From NCBI GenBank assembly GCA_018417955.1, contig JACTVC010000037.1:248001-312000 (forward strand): a stretch of DNA of 64,000 nt, in the 5' to 3' direction. Of the stretch, positions 11,308 to 21,946 are shown one piece after another. The notes under the pieces were generated by a model. It did no database searches and was not told where the DNA came from. It saw only the letters and a program-made list of their open reading frames with translations. How positions within the stretch are numbered: the first letter of the stretch is position 1; every line of letters begins with the position of its first letter. The position numbers were made by a program, and so were the translations under genes. This stretch comes from Laccaria trichodermophora (lineage: Eukaryota > Basidiomycota > Agaricomycetes > Agaricales > Hydnangiaceae).

Positions 11308-12367
11308 ATGCACTCCTTCAAGACCACACTCCTTTCCGCCTTCCTCCTCCTCTGCTTAGGCACCCACGTTCACGCGCTCGACACCTCTTCCCACTGTGGT
11401 GACTATCCCTTTCGCCATTTCTCTCATCCGTATATTTATTCATTGAAACACTCCCACAGGCAAGTGGGACAGCGTCACTGCAGGCCAGTACTCTCTGTGT
11501 CTCGACCAATGGGATAAATCAGACGCCAGCTCTGGATCAAGCTGCGCTGCCATTACGTCCTTCAATGGAACCACCATCGCGTGGAAGAACCCGTGGAAAT
11601 GGGCTGGTGGTAGTGGTACTAACGTCAAGAGTTATACGAATATGCAACTCAACGAGGGGTTGAATAAGGGGCTTGAAAATATTTCCAGCATTCCTGTGAG
11701 TTTTGTTTTCAAATGACCGTTCTATTGTGAATGTTTAATTCGAATTCGCTGTAGACTAAGTGGAAGTGGTCGCAAAGCACGTCGGGAAGCGTGGTTGCGG
11801 ATGTCGCTTATGATCTTTTCACTTCAACGACTCCAGGAGGGAACAATCATAACGAAATTATGATCTGGCTCGCGAATTTCAGTGCAGGTCCTATATCCTT
11901 CTCGTACAACGCCTATGGAAAAGCTGTGGCCTTTGCGAACAGCATCCCCCTCGCCGGATATACCTGGTATGTCCAAGACACTCGTGATTTTCCTTGCATT
12001 TTCTGAGGACCTCTCCTGCCAGGGACCTGCATGTTGGGTCGAACGGCTATAACAATGTGTATTCGTTCCTTCCGTCCAACGGCACCATTATTACGAAGTT
12101 CAGTGGTGATCTCAACGTCTTTATCAAGGTTGACGATCTCAGAACTCCCTACTCTTGAAAGAGACTGATTTATTTTTGTGATAGTATCTGACGGGCAGTG
12201 GAAGTATTAGCTCTTCAGAGTACTTAACGACACTTCAGGCGGGCACTGAAGCATTCTCCGGGACAGCTACTTTCAGAACGTGCGTCTGTCCATTTGTTGT
12301 TTCTCCGAGTCAGTTTTGTTCAAAGGGCCAATTCATTAGATCCGCGTATAGCGTCGTCATCAACTGA
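11308..12367 (+). CDS. Secreted GH12 family endoglucanase/xyloglucanase
   Basis: Six exons: 11308-11398, 11460-11695, 11755-11966, 12023-12128, 12185-12279 and 12340-12367; all junctions are GT-AG and preserve phase. A signal peptide (MHSFKTTLLSAFLLLCLGTH) is followed by the GH12 beta-jelly-roll: KWDSVTAGQYSLCLDQWDK, AAITSFNGTTIAWKNPWKW, a GGSGTNVKSYTN strand, VVADVAYDLFTS, then the nucleophile motif EIMIWLANFSAGPIS and the acid/base motif LQAGTEAFSGTATF. GH12 retaining enzymes cut beta-1,4-glucan or xyloglucan outside the cell with these two glutamates. Size (about 250 aa) and both catalytic glutamates fit an active enzyme. No cellulose-binding module is seen. Substrate preference cannot be read from the sequence. 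Confidence 0.92.
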
Positions 12368-13157
12368 GAAGTTGCGGACTCTATCCAGTCTCTCTTTTGT
12401 ACTTAACACCTGGTACGAGAATTAAACGATGTACCTGAGAGTTATCTACACTAACTCATTGGCCACAGATCGCGATATACAGGAAATATTCATAATCTTG
12501 TTAAGGCCCGAGCTGGTCACTTGGTAGATGGAAGTTTGTGTTTGGGTGATTGTTAAGTGCAAATTCTGGGCGCACCCATATGTAGAGTAGAATCAGAGGG
12601 TTTGGGTCCAAGGCAGGCCTTGGACTGTTGCTCTGCATCGGAAGCGATGTTATTCGATGGTTACCCAAACACAAAAACCCTTCGTTCAGCGCCTCTCATG
12701 CCTTCTCGCCACTGCGCTCTGTTCCGGGCCTTTGCCAAAGTAAATGCTCTCAACCGTGATATGTGATTGTGAGGAAGACAAGGACCGTCATAACAGCCAT
12801 GGGTTTGCACAAATTCACGGTCTCGGATCCTCGCCGTTCGCGTCGTTGTCACTGTCAGTTGGTTGTCAGTGGTGAATAATTCGGATAATCGATTGGGGCA
12901 AAAAAATGCTTGGTGAAATGTATCAGCTTCTGCGCAATGTCGTATAACGTAAGATTCGGTTGGCTCACCAGATAGATGTTGCCGGTTGCAGTCTTGCAGA
13001 CTGCAGAGATAAGAGTTGGGTTTGTTCTGGCTTGTTGTGGTTTTGATCGACGAATGTCGACACGTGTCACCACCTCTTTTTCGACTTTGTCCATCCAGAC
13101 CAACCATACCAACGGCCTGACAGGGAATCAGCACCGTGAAGACCTGGAAAATCAGGA
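12368..13157. other. Intergenic region between GH12 and the Mpv17 pseudogene
   Basis: About 790 bp. A 191-codon minus-strand open frame at 12661-13236 runs into the Mpv17 pseudogene and shows no family motif, so it is not called. Nothing else recognised. Confidence 0.5.
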
Positions 13158-13954
13158 ATGGCCACGCTAATCCGTGCTTACAAGTCAGTACCTCCATTCT
13201 CGGCGCTAGTCGACGCATTTTTAGAGCTAACCACATCTCCTGGTTCTGTCAGTTCAGCTCTTCTCCGGAAGCCTATGATCACGTAGTGCAAGACCGCTGC
13301 CGTACTATTTGGAGCTGGAGACATAATAGCGCAGCAGGCTGTCGAGGGGAAAGGGAAAGACCATGATGTGAGCATTTCTGCAGTTTGAAGCGATGGCGAA
13401 AGGGCTGGTGCGCTCACGTTTGGCTGACGCAGGATGGCGCGTAGCGAGGAATCAGCTACGGTCGGGAGCCCTATTCTAGCTTTCATTTCGTTAAACCGCT
13501 ACCTTACTAATGCCCTGTTTCATTTCTATCAGTTTCTTCATACGGCGAGGTTAAGTTTTTACAGAGGTGGACTGCCTTCTTCGTACATCCAAGGTCAGGC
13601 TTTGCTGACTTCTTACCAGGTGCACTGTTTGGTCCGGCCATGACAATGTGGTACTCCTTCCTGAATAGAATCGAATTCCCCAGCCCTACTAAGGCGTTGG
13701 GTACCGGGTACGTCCATTCATACCCATCATGAAGTTCCTTACGATTTCTCGTCTCATTCCCAGGTTTGTCTGGATCAAGCTATCCTCACGCTAGGTCTGT
13801 AGTTTCCTTTATCATCTACCCATTCCTTTCGCCTCATTAAAATCGTGTTGTTACTCCTGTCATGGTTTTCACTTCAGTGGCTGTTGCCTTCTTCTACGGA
13901 TCAATGAGCATTCTTGAAGGAAAACCAGAAGAGGCAACATCTCGTATCAAAGCC
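13158..13954 (+). pseudogene. Mpv17/PMP22-family membrane protein, truncated with a nonsense codon
   Basis: The ATG at 13158 opens MATLIRAY; a donor at 13184 and acceptor at 13252 give NSALLRKPMIT, then TAG at 13284-13286 where the family usually has Gln, then the signature AVLFGAGDIIAQQAVEGKGK (about 13300-13360). Further exons read FLHTARLSFYR, GALFGPAMTMWYSFLNRIEF, PSPTKALGT, VCLDQAILTL and VAVAFFYGSMSILEGKPEE, ending at RIKA near 13954. The last conserved exon of this family (the YVPTLLRNWGVF-type block and C-terminal PxxxRF) is absent downstream. Mpv17/PMP22 proteins are four-helix inner-membrane proteins of mitochondria or peroxisomes. The stop (CAG to TAG) and missing 3' end make this copy non-functional. 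Confidence 0.85.
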
Positions 13955-14207
13955 GTGCGTTCTGCTGTTCTCCCTTTCAATTTCGCTCCAGCGGCCGCCG
14001 GCCACAGTAGGAGCCGGAACCCGATGTCAATGTGACACCATTATCTATTTCGAGCGTTGATGCCATCCAGGTTTCTCCTTGGTTTCTCCTCGAACCAACC
14101 TAGAACAATAGTCCATGTTCAAAGTCAAAGTGACTTAGCAAAATTAGTAAGATGCCAGTTAACCGCAATTATAAAATGCCCCTGCCACCCATTCGTGCCA
14201 TTGAATC

Positions 14208-16078
14208 ATGGCAACCCCCAACCCGACAGCCTTGACTCCAGGATGGCCTCCGACTCATAGTGCGGTCTTTCTCACAGCGCTAGCTATTGGTGTCCTAACG
14301 ACACTCGCCACTCTCCCTCTCCTCCGTTCTTCAAAGTCCAAAGCTGGTGTCCACGATCTCGGCGGTATCCCCGTTTTACAGCCTGGACTTTCTTCACGAA
14401 GCGATATGACTTTCTCCGGAAGCATTTTAGCTCTGGGAAGATGTATTTCCAGTTTCGCGTTCTTCAGGTATGATAAATCGTCTCTCTTTGCGCCTAACCC
14501 AATTTACCGCATTTATTTTTTACAGCACCGAGTCATTGCGTTGTCGGGAGAGGAAGCACGAAAGATATTCTTTGTTGAACAAGGCCTCAGCCTTCGGATC
14601 TTAATGGGCGGAGCACCGCGGCTCGAGGATATCAACGTCAAGGACGAGGTTCACGACGGCAATTTTGTGAAGCGAGTGTTGATGTTAATGCACAAAGACC
14701 GAGTTTTAGACGGTACGAATTTATAAGTCGCCAGGTCGTAAAACTCACATCCTTTATCCAGTCCTGCCCGCTCTTTTCGAAGATGTCAATCGCCGAATGA
14801 AAGACTGGGGTAACGAGGGCAAGATCAATCCTTTCAAGGAGGTCTACGACGTAAGTCAAAGCTCGGCTCTATCTTGATCAAGTCGTTGATCCCTCGACAT
14901 GAAGCTCGTTTTTCAAATGACGGTACGCATGGCAACATGCCAGGAACTAGCCAAGAATAAGGACGACATCGAACGCCTCACCCAGCATTACTGGGATCTC
15001 GAGAAGAGCGCAACGCCCGTGGCTTTATTGTTGCCATGGTTCCCTAGTTGAGAGAAGAAAGCTCAGCAAAATTCCACAAGAGCACTTTTCACTTTGTTGC
15101 ACAAGTACGTTGATTTGAGACGCAAGGCACCTGTTCCGTCTAGTGACCCCATCGACACTCTCATCGTTTACGGTGATACTAATGAAGCGATCGTTGGCGT
15201 ACGTTCGTAATTTCTCCCAAACACCATATTGCTGACCTAAGCATGCAGGTCATTATGGGCATCATTTTTGCAGGCGTAGTTAATACTGGCACAAATTGTA
15301 AGCGGCGGTACACTTCCTTGAGTAATTCCTAATCCACGTTGAACAGCCTGTTGGATACTGCTCAACCTCGGTGTCAACCCCGAGTGGAAATCTAAAGTGA
15401 CGGAAGAGTTGAAAACTCTCGTAACAAATCACACGAACATACTATCCAAAGAGTCGCTCCACAAACGACTCGCCGCAATCCCTTTGAGTGCATGGGAAGA
15501 GGAATTACCATCTCTGGATCTCGTCATTCACGAGTCTATCTGAACTACTTCGTGTGGTGCAGCTTTACGTCGAAATCTCGGGAAAGACATTCTTCTGGCG
15601 GATACTACTATTGAGAGAGGCGATTTCCTCACCTATTCTTTAGCCGACGTTCACTTGAACGCGGACATCTATACCGACCCCGCTAAGTTCGATCCTGGGA
15701 GGTTCGCAAAGGGGAAAGAGGAGGACCAGAAAGAAACATACGCTTATATCGGGTGGGGCGTCGGTGAGTTCCTCTACATTCATTATAGTCTTTCCGACTG
15801 ATTTTGTCTGCAAAACTAGGCCGACATCCCTGCGCCGGAATGAGGATCGCAAAATTGGAGATGAAGCTCATCCTCGCTATGTTCCTCGTCGGTTATGAGT
15901 ACGAATTAGTGGACAACAGCGGTAACCTCCGTAAAGAAGTCCCACTCCAAGATCGGAATGATATCCAGCAGGTACGAAGTGCTCCCATATTTTTCCTTCG
16001 TGGCTTGATGGGTATTTCAACTAGTCGACGCCACTGGGTGACCCCTGTTATTTGAAATTCAAGCGGGTGACCGATTAG
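14208..16078 (+). pseudogene. Cytochrome P450 pseudogene
   Basis: N-terminal anchor from the ATG at 14208 (VFLTALAIGVLTTLATLPLL), then LGGIPVL. Near 14378 the frame is lost by one base: the continuing protein AWTFFTKRYDFLRKHF is in another frame, after which the intron 14468-14525 joins in phase to HRVIALSGEEARKIFF. In-frame TGA codons occur at 15049-15051 (after LLPWFPS) and 15541-15543 (after VIHESI, where Arg is usual, so CGA to TGA). The helix-I region AGVVNTGTNSCW, the ALRRNL strand, the DPAKFDPGRF segment and the haem loop YIGWGVGRHPCAGMR with its Cys are all recognisable. The last exon ends LGDPCYLKFKRVTD at 16078. The exon-intron architecture is preserved, so decay is fairly recent. 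Monooxygenase family; substrate unknown. Confidence 0.88.
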
Positions 16079-16086
16079 AGGGATTG

Positions 16087-16915
16087 CCGTTTATTATCTA
16101 CGCCAATGAGTTGCCAACGAGTCAGTCATGGACATAACACCGATCGCGAGAATAGATCAAGGTCTTTAACCGTAACGCTTCTCGTTGTATGGTAGCTTAT
16201 GGTACTCGAAGACAAGTGAAATGATAGCCTTCTGCCCTATATTGCTTCACCTCCTCGTCAGCAACATGGGGCCCATTTCTGAACTCCACATGAACTGATT
16301 TCATTCGACAGACTTCACCCCTTCCTGCTGCATCCCATCTCTTGCGAAACATTTCCGCAAAAACTCCGTCTGTGGAGGAAATATTTGGTCCGGGACATAG
16401 AAACGTGCGATGTGTACCCTCGTCTTCCGAGTTGGGCCAAACCAAAGCCTTCTCAATGCGTCAAGAAATTCGTCGGTAAGAAATCTATTTCTTCAATTGT
16501 CCAACAATTGTCGGCAACTCCACCGTATTAAATCATTCTCGGGAATACTTACGGAAGTTTTCTAGCATAAAGCTTCGCAGCGGTGGACTGGAACGTTCCA
16601 CGAAATGTGATAGGTCGGCGCCCGACTTATGTGCGTCAAGCTCAACCGGGTTCCCAGAGAACTTGAAGATGAGTTGCAAGACGTTGAGCGACGGTAGTGT
16701 CAACGTCGAGATGAGCAAATTGATGGGTGTGGTTAAATGAAGACGGAGAGCCTGAATTCGAAGTGACGTATGGGTATGAGGGCCTGTCAAGAGTGTAGAA
16801 AGATGGAGAATAGAGATCCCAAATAGATAGCAGGTCAACTCATTGATGTTCGTCGAGATTGTCGACTATCCTTGGTGGATTGCTTTCACATTATTGAGAG
16901 ATTGGTTTAGCTGGA
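16087..16915 (-). pseudogene. Truncated, partly inverted copy of the F-box gene at 43.7-45.4 kb
   Basis: 16087 to about 16832 matches 43651 to about 44400 base for base over long runs, in the same orientation, with scattered substitutions and small indels. The matching C-terminal protein includes DGVFAEMFRKRWDAA and GPHVADEEVKQYRAEG. The copy lacks a block of about 24 bp present in the parent (around KLQSIRLGP) and lacks the N-terminal F-box altogether. From about 16833 to 16915 the sequence matches the reverse complement of about 44410-44500, so one edge of the copy is inverted. Non-functional duplicate. Confidence 0.85.
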
Positions 16916-17399
16916 CACTCCATAATTCTCACCAGTCGTTGATCACTATTAATTAACAATGGAATGAAAAAACGAAGCTATTTGTCCTGAACTCATGACC
17001 GACCATAAATGAACTCGATTTAGTATTGACTGCAGGGCGAGAGGAAAAGCGAGCCTGAGGTAGCGCCTAATTCATAATTCTACTGCAGCGCATCTTCTTT
17101 TCTGGTTCATTTTCATACCATACAACTCATACCCAAGCTACTTCGTGAATTACTTCACAGAGATAACCCCTCCCTCGTAACGCCCTTTGCCGCCATCTCA
17201 TGTCCATCCCTCAAACCCCGATTTCTTGCAAACCCCTCTATTCCCGGCTCAGGGGGCCCCTGAAGCGGCAACCATCGCTCAGATTCTCGAATACGCAGGT
17301 GAACTCTACGGTTCAACTCATGAAGTTACGGAAAGACATTATGATGGAGAGGAATCATACCTCAGTCCTTCTCCATTCTCGTTTTCTCTCCATTATCCT
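16916..17399. other. Spacer between pseudogenes
   Basis: AT-rich, no recognisable coding content. Short plus-strand open frames near 17187-17484 run antisense across the adenylation relic and are not supported. Confidence 0.4.
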
Positions 17400-18180
17400 C
17401 CTCATCTTTGTGGTCGGTATTCTTGGGAACGAACTTGAACCCCAAATCCGTCCTCGGAATCGAAATTATGATACCCAAGCTTGACGTTTTCGATAGGCGT
17501 GATGGGTCCTGTCCCAGAAGCATCTTCAAAAGATAAAATCACGATTTAGTGGTAGGCGCGAATGACAACTGAAATCACCCACCCCAATGATTGAAAACCC
17601 TAACACCCCCCTCCGCCCCCAACAAGGTCTTCTAAAGGTGCACTTCCAACGACGACAAAGTCCAAGTTCTTCATCGCCTCCAGCCCCACGTCATCGGGGA
17701 GGCAGAGGATGGTATCTTCAATAACACACAATACCGTGAACAAATAGCGGGCGTTGGTTGGTTGAATGGATGGTGTGGAGGGTGGAAAGGGCGGTGGGTA
17801 TGATGCCAGAGGGGGGTAGGACGAATGGGAGGTTTATGGATAGGTATAGAAGGGGTGCGATACAAAGGCGACGTAACAACGCCCCATCTTCTCGTCAAAA
17901 CGATGGGAAGACGCGAAGAGGAGCAAGAAAGCGTGGAAGTGGTATATCGCCTTTAGGAGCCCGGTGGTCCCTGATGCATTGATGAATGAAGTATTAGTGC
18001 GTCGAGATCAGTGGGGAGGTGGTCTTCGTATGGAGGTGGAACCGCCGATCGAGGGGAGTCGGGTGTGAGGGAACCTGGGAGAAGGAAGGTGGAGTAGGGA
18101 AAAACCGGAAGTTTCAAGTGAATGGGTGCTCTAGTACTCTCGCGTGGTTTCCTCAAGCTTCGCACCGTTTCACTCGACAT
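17400..18180 (-). pseudogene. Adenylate-forming (NRPS-like/AMP-binding) domain relic
   Basis: Minus-strand fragments line up in the order of an adenylation domain: PPYEDHLPTDLDALILHSS (18050-17988), a broken A3-type P-loop GTTGLLKAIYHFHAF just after it, VGLEAMKNLDFVVVGSAPLE (about 17680-17630), EGGVRVFNHWG in a shifted frame, GPITPI (about 17505) and TDLGFKFVPKN (about 17455-17425). The A3 loop is interrupted by an 8-bp insertion (see 17972-17987), and at least one further frame change and stop follow, so the gene is dead. Related basidiomycete NRPS-like reductases activate carboxylic acids as AMP esters; the thiolation and reductase parts are not present here. Confidence 0.7.
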
Positions 18181-19826
18181 CAGAATCTGTGCTTTCGTAT
18201 CCTTACCAAGTCATTGCACGGCTGTCGTTTTCCTTCGCTCAATCTGCTGAGCGGTGAGTTGTGGCCATGTGAGGCGTTGTTTGCGCACCTCTGTTTGCAA
18301 ATAGCAGTCAACTCAGGATGCCAAGACCCTTAGTTTTTTTTGTTTTCATTGATGGCTGGAGGTTACAAAAGCGAAAACGTAACGATAAAATCAAAAGTGC
18401 GAGTAGTGGAGTTCTCGTAGCATGTAGAAAGGCTACAGCTATGTGAAACAAACAACAAAACAGAGTGGGACATATTCCCATTCATTGAAATTCGTGGCGT
18501 TCGAGAGATATATGCAGGACAAGGATCGATTGATCGTGCGTACCTCCGCCTTAGCATTCCAAAGTTCGCTATCAACGTGAGATGGTGGTGCGTGATTTTA
18601 TGTTGGCCCTTGATACGCTTCCTCTCCCCTTGATCTTCCCTTGAGCAATTCCTCGCTCGTGATGTTCAATAATGTAAGCATGACAAGATGAGAACCGAAT
18701 TGTATTTGTACTGTAAAAATCACTCCACCGAGAGCTTGATGGAGTCGTGCCCTAATTTAATATGTATCTTGAAGGTCTGAAGGGAGTCGTTCCGAACGTT
18801 TGTCTCATTGTTTTCAAGATAAAAAGAAAAATCCGGCTGGAAACATCGAATGCAAAACCATCATAGAGGCGTCGGCAGGATGCCAAGACGAGTCTGCTTC
18901 TCCGAGATAACCTGCAGGATAAGTCAGGTTCTCAGTTTTTGAATTTTTGAATAAGATCGTCGAATTTGCCGAATTTGAAAACCGGGTCTAGATAGAATGC
19001 ATAAACCAACAAAGTCAAGCCACGTCTCCATGCTTGATCGGCTCCAAGCATGCATCATTACCCATGCTTATTTTACAGGCCCCATGAACATAACTCTGGA
19101 ATTTGGTGGGCCACGACAAATCCTGCCGATACGTCCTTCTGTCTGCCTAGTTGTTGTATTGTAGATCTCAGGCAGAGCAACGCGCAGTTTGCCCCATAAT
19201 TGTTACGTCCAAAGAAATTGGACCCAGCAAATAAGCGAGTTGCGATCATCGTTTCTACAGGTCAAAAATATACCGGACGCAGGGCCATCGATTTTTTTGG
19301 GGAGCTGATCCAACACAGCCAGGAGTCGTTCAGGTTTCAGAGAATATAGTTATAAACTTAAGTGGTTAGCCCAAGGGTTAGCCAAAACCACCGGACAGAT
19401 TGAGTCACAAGAGCGAACCCTGAAATGCGAAGGGTCGAATGAGTAGGTACCGTACCTTTGTAGTTGCAGCCCCACAAATTTTCGCGCTTGACAAAGTGCA
19501 TGTAAAGAGGTTTCAAATCCAAAGACAAACGTCAGGATGGGTCACTATTATCCTTATCCTTTCGTCATAATCAAGACATTGAAATCAGAGTAGAGGTTCT
19601 TGACAGGAAACTTCAAGGTGTGAAAGATCAGTGGTTCTCGGCTCTATCCGTGATACTTATACCTCCCTTGATGTCAGGCATCAATCAGATCAAACCGCAC
19701 CTGAGTGGGTGAAATCTCCTAAGAACCACCGAAACTACCATGCGGCCGAAAATATAAAAGCTCAAGCTCAAGTCCCCAGCATTCTTCCGTTCGGTTCAAT
19801 CGCGTTCCCTCAACGTTCTCGTTGAT
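18181..19826. other. Intergenic region
   Basis: About 1.6 kb without a supported gene. Short open frames at 18363-18575 (minus) and 19631-19825 (plus) carry no motif. The last few hundred bases are the likely promoter of the following membrane-protein gene. Confidence 0.5.
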
Positions 19827-21946
19827 ATGGCAGACTCCGCTCCGTTATCACGGATCGTGCTCAACGATACGTGCGTACCAATTTGAATCAAACTAATTAT
19901 ATCAAGATGTCTAATCTCTCTCTCAACACAGTTTGGGTGCAGCTTATATCGGGGTTGTCGTTTCTGGATGGTAAGTGTCTATGGTATCCACGTATAACCG
20001 GTCTGCTGACTGCTCAACAGCCTTTTTGGCGGTCTGAATCTCTTTTTTGCTTCCCTGCTTCGCAAATTTCTGACGGGATTGTTTCAGTTTCTTGTGTTCA
20101 AGCCTGGTACTACTTTACCCACCAAAGCGATCGGTGGCACCTGAAAGCCCTGGTAAGCATCAACGTTGAAATTTACCTCTCCCTTGAAGTGATGGTTCTG
20201 CATAGGTCGGGGCTGTGATGCTTGCGGACACCATACATCAAGCTCTCATCACTCACACCGGTAGAATCATCACCATTCTATCGCCGTATGATTAGCTGAC
20301 GGTACCCCGCAGTTTACACGTATACCATCACGAACTGGGGCAATGTGTCTTTTCTTGGCGAGCTCGTTCAGTACGTGATGATGCCTCTGTCTCTTATACT
20401 CACTTTTTGACCTTTGAATACAGAACGCTGTTGGTTGAGGTCTTGTTTAACGTGCGTCTCCCAATCATTTGGACTTGTGGGCGAATTGAATCGCAATTTG
20501 TTGGTAGGGACTGAGCACGGTCCTCGTGCAATGGCAAGCCCCTACGCCCTCCTATTCTAAACTTCCTTTTTGATTGACTTCCGCTACGTAACAGCTTCCT
20601 TGCAACGCGTATCTGGCGATGTCAGTTTCCTTTCACCATAATTTTTATACCATCTAATTTTATGAAATTTACAGTGAGCGATCGAAAAGTGTGGCTCATC
20701 GTCATCGTTGTATGTGCTTAATTTTGAGCTGTGGACTGCGGCTGACAGTGGCACAGGTTTTACTTGTCTTCGGAGAGTTTGGTTCGTCATCATCAGTTTC
20801 TGATTTTAAGTATCCTTTACTCAATTGCACAACAGGAGTCAACTTAGGTCCTCAACAATGCTGTATGCTCCTGTAAAAGTACTGACTTGAATGACCCAAA
20901 TAGCTTATACGATCATATCGTAAGTGACCCACCTCCCGCGACCTCCCTCAATTGTAGTAACTAGCAAACACAGGCTACGATATAAAACCTTCGCTGAACT
21001 CGCTCACCTCGAGGTGAAGAGTAATCGTTGGACTTCGTATTTCTCTAACATAAGGAATGAATAGGGCCTATCGCTCGCAACCAACGCTCTAGCAGCAGCA
21101 GGCGACATCGTCATCGCCGCCTCATTGTGCACAATCTTGCACCGCTCTCGCACTGGCTTCCACAGGTATTGTCAAATTTTCTGTTTCCCTCTTGGCATGG
21201 ACCAACTCCCTCTCACCCAGATCGGATACGATCATTACTAAACTGGTGCGTGCATCTTCTCTCCTTTGTCTCGGTTTGAACGAACATTGCGCAGATAGTC
21301 TTCTCCGTCAATACCGGACTTCTCACCAGGTAGACCAAAGTCGCCAAATTCATTCGTAAAGCAGTCTCATAAATTTAATTTCATACAGCCTTTGTGCCTT
21401 AGCTTCCCTCGTTTCGGTAAGTTTGTCTTTCTCAGTCTTGTGATATATAATAAGCATTCATCGGCAGATCCTCGCGTGGCCGAAGACGTTCATCTATATC
21501 GCCTTTTTCTTCTGCATAGGACGCCGTAAGATCTGCCTTCTCTTCTCGTTGCAGACAATCTATTAATACTAAATATAGTCTATACAAACTCTCTGCTTGC
21601 AACACTTAATGCGCGGAAGAAGATTCGTGAACTCTCCGACGGCATTGTTGATAGCACCAGTGGAAATAATTTGTCATTGAACTCGATGGGAGTGAGCAAG
21701 ACTGGAAAGATTACATCCAGTCGAGTAAGTTTCCTCGTTTTGAGTCTTCCCATTTATTTAATGTTCCAGCAGCAGCAGAATATCTCAATCAAGATTGATA
21801 CACAGAAAGAGTTCGCCACGGATTCTGGGAACGATATGGAAAAGGGTTCGGCTATAAAGGTGGCAAATCTTGCATCCCTCTCCGCATATGTGAAAGCTCA
21901 TTTTTCTACAGGGTTCTGGATATATTGGAGGGGAGCCTGGATATGA
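19827..21946 (+). CDS. DUF6534-type multi-pass membrane protein, very intron-rich
   Basis: Reconstructed from many short exons starting at the ATG at 19827 (MADSAPLSRIVLNDT). Successive exons read LGAAYIGVVVSG, LFGVSCVQAWYYFTHQSDRW (20000-20150), VGAVMLADTIHQALITHT, VYTYTITNWGNVSFLGELVQ, TLLVEVLFN, GLSTVLVQ, FLATRIWRLSDRKVWLIVIV, LATNALAAAGDIVIAASLCT with ILHRSRTGFHR (about 21070-21170), then SDTIITKL, IVFSVNTGLLT, LCALASLVS, ILAWPKTFIYIAFFF, and YTNSLLATLNARKKIRELSD leading to the tail that stops at 21944-21946. This order matches the Agaricomycete DUF6534 family, usually with about seven helices; function unknown to me. One intron near 20530 appears to use a GC donor (gcaagc). The 20770-20990 exons are the least certain. 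Confidence 0.8.

Noticed and set aside
12661..13236. 191-codon minus-strand frame
   Set aside because: No family motif, and it overlaps the start of the well-supported Mpv17 pseudogene on the other strand.
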